NCBI GenBank assembly: GCA_000169395.1
Contig: AAXZ01000003.1
Location: 124,001-188,000, forward strand
Length of the DNA: 64,000 nt
Origin: Rhodobacteraceae bacterium HTCC2150
GTDB lineage: Bacteria; Pseudomonadota; Alphaproteobacteria; Rhodobacterales; Rhodobacteraceae
Reading direction: 5' to 3'
Part shown: positions 58,734 to 64,000 of the stretch, one piece after another
Layout: every line of letters begins with the position of its first letter
How positions within the stretch are numbered: position 1 is the stretch's first letter
Notes under the pieces: model-generated
The model's database searches: none
What the model was told of the DNA's origin: nothing
Seen by the model: only the letters and a program-made list of their open reading frames with translations
Made by a program: the position numbers and the translations under genes

Positions 58734-59324
58734 TTACTTTAACCTTGCGTTCTTTAGTGCCCAGTAAGCTGCTGTACCTGCCAGTGCCGCATTGTTTTTG
58801 GCAAATTCGAAGGGTGTTTTACCGTCTTCATTGACGGCTGCTGCATCAGCACCAGCGTCTAGCAGTAATGACGGGACCTCTGGATTCACATTATTTTTTG
58901 CAGCCAGATGAAGTGGTGTGTCTCCAGTTGAAGTTCTAGCATTCAAGCCTGCCCCAACGTCTAAAAGCGCTTTCAGTACATTTGGATTTTCATTCCCGAA
59001 AGCAGCGAAGAGAAGCGGTGTGCCTCCAAACCGCCCCTGAGCATTCACGTCCGCACCAGCATCTAGCAATACTGTGAGGACATTGGAGTTTTCGTTTTTT
59101 AAGGCAGCAAGATGAAGCGGTGAAGCCCCATCGTCATCTTTCGCATTTATGTCTGAACCAGATTTGAGGTAGTCAGAGACTTTTTCTGAAGTTACAGTCT
59201 CCCAAAACTGCTCAGTCACTTCCCGATCTGACGACATCCAGCCATCACAGCTGGTTTCCTGTGCAGCCAAGGGCGTGAGGGCCACCAACAATACGGTGGC
59301 AAGTATTACAGTAATACGTGACAT
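58734..59324 (-). CDS. Exported ankyrin-repeat protein
   Basis: 196 residues: signal peptide MSRITVILATVLLVALTPLAAQ, then a short Cys-containing segment, then four ankyrin repeats (DGASPLHLAALKN; GGTPLLFAAFGN; GDTPLHLAAKNN; DGKTPFEFAKNN), each with the ALLDAGADVNA-type second helix. Probably periplasmic, binding an unknown protein. It lies in the eroded region after tRNA-Leu, convergent with the azt remnant. Intact by reading frame. Confidence 0.85.
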   Translation of the reverse strand: MSRITVILATVLLVALTPLAAQETSCDGWMSSDREVTEQFWETVTSEKVSDYLKSGSDINAKDDDGASPLHLAALKNENSNVLTVLLDAGADVNAQGRFGGTPLLFAAFGNENPNVLKALLDVGAGLNARTSTGDTPLHLAAKNNVNPEVPSLLLDAGADAAAVNEDGKTPFEFAKNNAALAGTAAYWALKNARLK

Positions 59325-59844
59325 GGCGTTGTGTTTCCTTGCGATGCGAGAGTTGGACTCATGATAACGACAAGGGTTGAATGGTAAAGTCTTTAAGATC
59401 AGAGGCTGAAACTAAATCTTTGCCTTAAGTTCATATGGGGGAGCCAGCGGAGACGGATCCACCTGCGTATAATTTGGACGGTCCTACGCCCTCACCAAAG
59501 GTGCTGACGGTAGACACTGCTACCGGTCCATTCACCCAGACGAACCATCCAATGCCAACCGAGCTCAGGCAAGGCTGAAGCGGAAACGGGGGGTGCGTGC
59601 TCTATTGTACGATATTGCAATGGGTCTCGGTCTTCGGACCTAAGAAAGATGGTGCAGCAAACCTCGACCAGGTTTTTATTTAGCGAAATGGAGAGTGCCT
59701 TGTCATTAGGTGAGGTTGCAAAGTATCTCTAAAGGCTTCTAGTATATTTAATCTGACAGTGCCGCTTTTGCAGCCTAAAGTTTTCAAGATCCTACATCGT
59801 CAAGCCGACCCCAAATATTAGGATCGGCTCTCCAATTTAATATT
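59325..59844. other. 520-base gap without a supported gene
   Basis: Between the ankyrin and CpdB genes. One small open frame (59435-59578, 47 residues, start MGEPAETDPP) has no ribosome site and no likeness I know. An inverted repeat AGCCGA/TCGGCT (59805-59830) near the CpdB 3' end may be its terminator, though no T-tract follows. Nothing else is recognisable; it may be decayed DNA. Confidence 0.4.
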
Positions 59845-61803
59845 TTAGAGTTTTATGCGGAAATTGGCAAAACCTGTGTCGGATGTACCTGCCGGCTCGA
59901 TTGACACACCTTCGACACTATCCGCATAGCCAGCACCTGCAGGGCCCGTTTCGAAGATTACTGTGGTGTCAGCAAGCGGCGCAAAGGACCAGTTAGCATC
60001 TGCTTTCGGGTTCACTGTACCTTGATCGATCAAGTAGCGTACGATGATATCACGGTTGGTGTCGGGGCCCTCGAAAACTACCGTATCACCTTTTGCACCA
60101 GGAAATCTGCCACCACCTGAAGCGCGGTAATTATTGGTGGCTACGATGAACTCTTTTGCCATATCTAGTGGAGTACCATTGAACATGAGGTTTACGATTC
60201 GGCTAGCGTCTGGGTTAACCTCTCCACCATCTTTGTCGTATTTGGACATTTGAGAGAGGTCAATTTGATAACTCACGCCGTCCATTACATCGAAGTTATA
60301 GCTTGGGAAACTCGAGTTCAGCAAAGGCGCATCCTGCGCACCCAGCTCAATCTGGTTGAACATACCCGCTGACCGCTCCAGCCAGTCTTTGACTTGCTGA
60401 CCCGTCACTTTCACTGCTCGCACTGTGTTGGGGTAGAGGTAAAGGTCAGCGACATTCTTGATAGCCACATTGCCCACGGGGACATCCGTATAATACTCGG
60501 GACCACCACGACCACCTGCTTTGAACGGTGCTGCGGCGGACAAAACTGGTAAGCCTTCATAAGCCGTCCCAATCATCTGCTCTTTAATATACCAGGTCTG
60601 CGCGTTAGCGACGATTTGAACCGATGGATCATCCGCAACGAGCGCGAAATAGCTGTGCAATGGCGTGTCAGTTTTGCCAACGGCTGTGCGCACGTACTTC
60701 AAAGTTTCTTCGTGCTCTGCTTTCGCAGCTGCCAGCACAGGTGCATAATCTTCTGCCAATGCTGTATACGAACGATCTTCATTGCGTTTTGAAATTGGAC
60801 GGGCTTCAGCCGTGTGTGAAAGGACCCGCCAACCATTGCCATCCCGCTCGATCAATAGATCGAGTAGACCCATATGGCTGCCCCAGAAACCACCCATAAT
60901 TCCAGGTTTGCCACCTATTGTGCCTGCCTTAGTGTCGACGCCCGCGAAATCATCATATTTTGACGATGGGAAAACAAGGTGGCTGTGACCAGTCAGGATC
61001 GCGTCAATGCCTTCAACCGTCGCCAATGGAATAGCAGCATTTTCCATTCCATCTTCAGCGTTTACGCCCCCAATGCCAGAGTGACAGAGCGCAACAATAA
61101 GGTCTGCACCTTCCTCTTTCATCTGAGGGACATAGGCCTTTGCTGTCGTGACTATATCCCGAGTCTGCACGTTGCCTTCCAGATGCTTGCGATCCCAGTT
61201 CATAATTTGGGGTGGTACAAATCCGATTAGTCCAATCTTTATGGGATGTTTTGTACCGCTACCATCAGTTATTTCACGTTCCATAATCACATAAGGCTTC
61301 ACTAACGTTGCATCCGCCGTTGCAGATGCGCCCATCTTTTTGGCTACATTGGCCGAGACAACAGGGAAGTCTGCGCCTGCTATGGATTTCATCAGAAACG
61401 AGATTCCGTAATTGAATTCGTGATTGCCTAGTGTCGAAGCATCAAAGCCAAGAGCGTTCATCGCGTTTATGACAGGATGGCTGTCACCCTCTTTCATACC
61501 ACGCTCATAAGCGATGTAGTCACCCATCGGATTTCCTTGAAGAAAGTCACCGTTGTCTAGCAATAATGAATTCGTGGACTCAGCCCGAACCCCTTGGATC
61601 ACGGACGCAGTGCGTGAAAGACCGATGGTATCGCGGGGCTTATCTGCATAGTAATCATAAGGGAAAACATGAACATGCAAGTCAGTCGTTTCCATTAGAC
61701 GGAGATGTGCTTGGTTGCTAGCGGCAAGGGCAGAAAATGGGTGCATAGCAACAAGACCAACAGTTCCGGCAAGAAAATCGCGACGATTCAAGGAGAGAGG
61801 CAT
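59845..61803 (-). CDS. cpdB: Bifunctional 2',3'-cyclic nucleotide 2'-phosphodiesterase/3'-nucleotidase
   Basis: 652-residue periplasmic phosphoesterase that lets cells use extracellular nucleotides. Seen: Tat signal LNRRDFLAGTVGLVAMHPFSALA, metallophosphatase motifs TTDLHVHVFPYDYY, DNGDFLQGNP, TLGNHEFNYG and LCHSGIG and GHSHLVFP, then the 5'-nucleotidase C-terminal domain with NNYRASGGG. The Tat signal instead of a Sec signal is noteworthy. Single gene with its own gap on both sides. Confidence 0.93.
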   Translation of the reverse strand: MPLSLNRRDFLAGTVGLVAMHPFSALAASNQAHLRLMETTDLHVHVFPYDYYADKPRDTIGLSRTASVIQGVRAESTNSLLLDNGDFLQGNPMGDYIAYERGMKEGDSHPVINAMNALGFDASTLGNHEFNYGISFLMKSIAGADFPVVSANVAKKMGASATADATLVKPYVIMEREITDGSGTKHPIKIGLIGFVPPQIMNWDRKHLEGNVQTRDIVTTAKAYVPQMKEEGADLIVALCHSGIGGVNAEDGMENAAIPLATVEGIDAILTGHSHLVFPSSKYDDFAGVDTKAGTIGGKPGIMGGFWGSHMGLLDLLIERDGNGWRVLSHTAEARPISKRNEDRSYTALAEDYAPVLAAAKAEHEETLKYVRTAVGKTDTPLHSYFALVADDPSVQIVANAQTWYIKEQMIGTAYEGLPVLSAAAPFKAGGRGGPEYYTDVPVGNVAIKNVADLYLYPNTVRAVKVTGQQVKDWLERSAGMFNQIELGAQDAPLLNSSFPSYNFDVMDGVSYQIDLSQMSKYDKDGGEVNPDASRIVNLMFNGTPLDMAKEFIVATNNYRASGGGRFPGAKGDTVVFEGPDTNRDIIVRYLIDQGTVNPKADANWSFAPLADTTVIFETGPAGAGYADSVEGVSIEPAGTSDTGFANFRIKL

Positions 61804-62072
61804 TTATAAAATCCTTTTATAATTTAGAAGTTTCAGCGAAAGTGCTGTTGAGTAAAGGTTCAGCATGCAACAACTTTCAAATTAGAGCAACCCTGCGCAA
61901 ATATTGATGCCTGGTAAAAATTGGTCCCAATGATACTATGTGTCCGTGGATGTTATTCGCCTTGAGCGAAAGCGGTACATTACAATGACAGTATTGGTTA
62001 TACCAAGCGCGGGTATAGATCGAAGTGCGCCTCATAATCAAACCACCCAGATGATCCAAACTCTCTTTTAAT

Positions 62073-62192
62073 TTAGATGGCCCTTGGACCCAAAAACTCT
62101 GCCAACGTGTGCTGCACCGTCTTGTCATCGCGTAGCGCCTCATGCGCCACAGCAAGTTTAAACTTGTCTGCAAATTTCTATCGCCTCGTCAT
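62073..62192 (-). mobile_element. IS3-family transposase OrfA relic
   Basis: About 40 codons reading MTRR, an in-frame stop, KFADKFKLAVAHEALRDDKT, VQHTLAEFLGP and a stop. The pattern (RRKF-x-x-x-FK-x-x-VALEALRGDKT-V) is the start of IS3-type OrfA; the internal stop and the early end mark it as decayed. No OrfB or clear terminal repeats are seen. The rest of 61804-62268 holds no gene that I can support. Confidence 0.65.
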
Positions 62193-62268
62193 CTGTGTAT
62201 TTATTCGCTTGTCTTGGATACATCTTAGCACACTGTTCAAATTTGCCAGACCGCTTCAGCGCGCTGCT

Positions 62269-64000
62269 TTAAAAAATAAACGAATCGACCAACAGACTGT
62301 AGTCGCCGTCCGAAAAGTCGTGGTTAGTCTGTAGTGTCACGCTTTGCCCAAAGCCGAGTTTCAATAGCGCGTCATTATCGTTGGTCCAAGACAAGCATCT
62401 CTCTCGCCACGCATCCGTACTCTCATAGGATTCGAGAAGCGATAAGTCAGTGAGATCAAGGCTATCCGCCGAATCCCCATAACAATTAAAATCCAACACC
62501 GTGTCATGATGGGAGCCATTGTCAGACAGGAAAACAAATGTATCCGCTCCTGCACCACCAGAAATCATGTTTTGGCCTGCACCAGCCTCGATCAAATCAT
62601 CGCCGGAGCCACCAAAGATTGTGTCCTTCCCCGCGCCACCAGAGATCGTATCCGCACCTGCATCGCCATGCAGCGTATCGTTACCTTGATCACCGTTGAT
62701 TTGATCATTATCTGAACCACCGTGCAATTCATCATTGCCGCTGTTGCCCGACAGGAAATCTTCTCCACTGCCGCCTTGCAAAAGGTCTTTGCCGCGTCCA
62801 CCCAGCAGCATGTCGCTACCTTCTTTGCCGCTCAGGGTATCGTTGCCTGACCCACCATCCAACTGGTCCGCTCCGGCGCCGCCATCGAGAACGTCATTTC
62901 CGTTGCCACCTTCCAATTGGTCGGCATCCGCGCCCCCGTCCATTACGTCGTTTCCAGAGCCACCAAAAAGCTGGTCTTCTCCCTCATCACCAAAAAGCTG
63001 ATCACGACCTGCGCCGCCAAACAACTGATCCGCTCCCTCGTTGCCTGAGAGCGTGTCATTGCCAGTTTCGCCGTACACCACATCGGCGCCGAACCCGCCA
63101 AAGGCAAGATCATTGCCGCGTCCACCATTTACCTCGTCAGTGTCTTCACCACCGTACAAGCTATCATTACCAGAGCCGCCAAAGAGGTGATCGAACCCGG
63201 AGCCGCCGAAAACCAGATCCTGACCCGCTTCCCCGTTCACTGTGTCGTCACCGATCCCACCAATGATGTCGTCGTGACGTCCTCCACCATAGATCTTGTC
63301 GTCGCCATCGCCGCCAAAGATGACGTCATCCCAGCCTTCCCCTTCCAGTTCCGCCACTACAATATCCCGCATCAACACCTTTGCGGTGGCATCTATCTCA
63401 GCGAAAGGGTCATTCCCGCGTGGGTCAACTGCGCCATCATTGTTGCCGGTTGTCTGAGCCGATGACATGAACACAGCCTGTGCGTATTGGCCAGTTTCAC
63501 CGACGTCGATGCGGTAAATCCCGCCCGATTCAGCTGTGTCCTCCGCCAGATCATGGTCACCCGAATTCAGCCCTGCATAGAGGTTGCCCGAGCCGTCTAC
63601 GAAAACGGCGCCATAAGCTCCTTTCGCCATGCCGATTAACGTAACATCCTCAACAAAAGTCTGTGTGATTGGGATATCGGAAACGGTCGGTATGCCGCCG
63701 TTTTCGACATCAGCCAGATCGATGATTAGAATCTTTCCATCTTCGCCATTTGATTGGGGTGCCACAACGCCATAGAACAGATCAGTTTGGTGGCTGTAAG
63801 CGACGTCAAAGATGTTTCCGTTGCTCAGATTTGCGGGCAGCGCAAAGTTCTCTATCGCAGGGTTGCCCTGTGCATCCAGTGCATTGACATCAATCTTAGT
63901 GACACGATCCAGTGAACTGTCAAAAGTCCAAAGATTGCCCGCGTCGTCAAAGTCACCAACAAAGTCTGCGTATTGCCCATCGCCAAGCTTGTAGATTGCG
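62269..64000 (-). CDS. RTX-type calcium-binding repeat protein, C-terminal part
   Basis: About 577 codons; the frame stays open to the window edge, so the N-terminus is missing. The N-terminal part seen (IYKLGDGQYADFVGDFDDAGN to SGDHDLAEDTAESGGIYRID) resembles beta-propeller-like surface domains (a DUF6923 match is my guess). Then about 25 nonapeptide calcium repeats (GGxGxDxLxGG), for example GGAGADQLDGG and GGSGNDTLSGK. A C-terminal ~80-residue segment without repeats, ending DSFIF, looks like the type I secretion signal. Likely secreted. Confidence 0.88.
   Translation of the reverse strand, partial: AIYKLGDGQYADFVGDFDDAGNLWTFDSSLDRVTKIDVNALDAQGNPAIENFALPANLSNGNIFDVAYSHQTDLFYGVVAPQSNGEDGKILIIDLADVENGGIPTVSDIPITQTFVEDVTLIGMAKGAYGAVFVDGSGNLYAGLNSGDHDLAEDTAESGGIYRIDVGETGQYAQAVFMSSAQTTGNNDGAVDPRGNDPFAEIDATAKVLMRDIVVAELEGEGWDDVIFGGDGDDKIYGGGRHDDIIGGIGDDTVNGEAGQDLVFGGSGFDHLFGGSGNDSLYGGEDTDEVNGGRGNDLAFGGFGADVVYGETGNDTLSGNEGADQLFGGAGRDQLFGDEGEDQLFGGSGNDVMDGGADADQLEGGNGNDVLDGGAGADQLDGGSGNDTLSGKEGSDMLLGGRGKDLLQGGSGEDFLSGNSGNDELHGGSDNDQINGDQGNDTLHGDAGADTISGGAGKDTIFGGSGDDLIEAGAGQNMISGGAGADTFVFLSDNGSHHDTVLDFNCYGDSADSLDLTDLSLLESYESTDAWRERCLSWTNDNDALLKLGFGQSVTLQTNHDFSDGDYSLLVDSFIF

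Noticed and set aside
59435-59578. 47-codon frame starting MGEPAETDPP
   Set aside because: No Shine-Dalgarno, no family likeness, unusual composition; kept only as a note in the gap entry.
62735-63001. Proline-rich plus-strand frame with regular repeats
   Set aside because: It is the antisense of the calcium-binding nonapeptide repeats.
62500-63330. Regular DNA-level repetition suggestive of a CRISPR or satellite array
   Set aside because: The period is coding (9-residue repeats) and the units vary; there are no identical repeats with unique spacers.
56436-64000. Attachment-site repeat of the tRNA-Leu 3' end
   Set aside because: I looked for a second copy of the T-arm/acceptor end downstream and saw none within the window; any partner would lie beyond it.

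Overview
The window looks like a chromosomal piece of a roseobacter-type alphaproteobacterium (Rhodobacterales) with unusually low GC, estimated by eye at roughly 49%. Supporting markers are the CtrA pathway genes (sciP next to ctrA, and chpT), a B12-dependent class II ribonucleotide reductase, ornithine-lipid genes olsB-olsA, an RNase E with a large insertion in its S1 domain, L21 with a long C-terminal extension, the order rplU-rpmA-obgE-proB-proA, and a Hint-domain protein of the roseobacter type. An Amylibacter-like or other low-GC roseobacter is a reasonable guess, not a conclusion.

Layout. 1-8.3 kb: end of nrdJ; a GNAT gene and a sugar-acid dehydrogenase diverging from gluconate 5-dehydrogenase and gluconokinase; a Rieske oxygenase; ilvB-ilvN behind a promoter, a 15-codon Ile/Leu/Val-rich leader peptide and an attenuator. 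8.3-15.9 kb: rne with a long structured leader, tusA-like gene, ccdA, and a translationally coupled pair of unknown alpha/beta-hydrolase-like membrane protein plus cytochrome P450. 15.4-20 kb: fumC with two small downstream genes, sspB, a DUF2059 protein and a Hint protein. 20-26.8 kb: L21/L27, LysE, GNAT, ObgE, ProB, ProA, then chpT and a DUF3553 gene. 26.8-36.1 kb: ornithine lipid synthesis, a ThiE-like protein, TfoX-like protein, TrmJ, CtaA, M32 peptidase, a flavin-type oxidoreductase, enoyl-CoA hydratase, thioesterase, L13/S9. 36.1-40.1 kb is an accessory insert: a Fic protein, a broken duplicate of the mnmA 3' end, and an O-acyltransferase. 40.1-56.4 kb is core: mnmA, sciP, ctrA, ligA, recG, a 40-residue membrane miniprotein behind an SOS-type operator, a NifU/SufU-like scaffold, hisI, gluQRS, a methyltransferase, trmFO, a VOC protein, gyrA, dsbB, a YqaA protein, a YpfJ-type metallopeptidase and tRNA-Leu(CAA).

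From the tRNA to the end the sequence changes character. It holds a zinc-type ABC transporter locus broken at both ends (ATPase reduced to its C-terminus, COG0523 chaperone cut at its Walker A), an exported ankyrin protein, a Tat-exported CpdB-type nucleotidase, an IS3 transposase relic and the 3' part of a large RTX protein. This is an eroded accessory region.

Themes: four tRNA modification genes (trmJ, mnmA, gluQRS, trmFO); envelope redox and haem functions (ccdA, dsbB, ctaA); cell-cycle control (chpT, sciP, ctrA); and cis-acting RNA structures ahead of ilvB, rne, rplU, rplM and ligA. The most novel-looking items are the SOS-box miniprotein after recG, the hairpin that buries the ligA Shine-Dalgarno, the ilv attenuator, the duplicated mnmA end flanking an acyltransferase, and the doubly truncated metal-uptake locus at tRNA-Leu.
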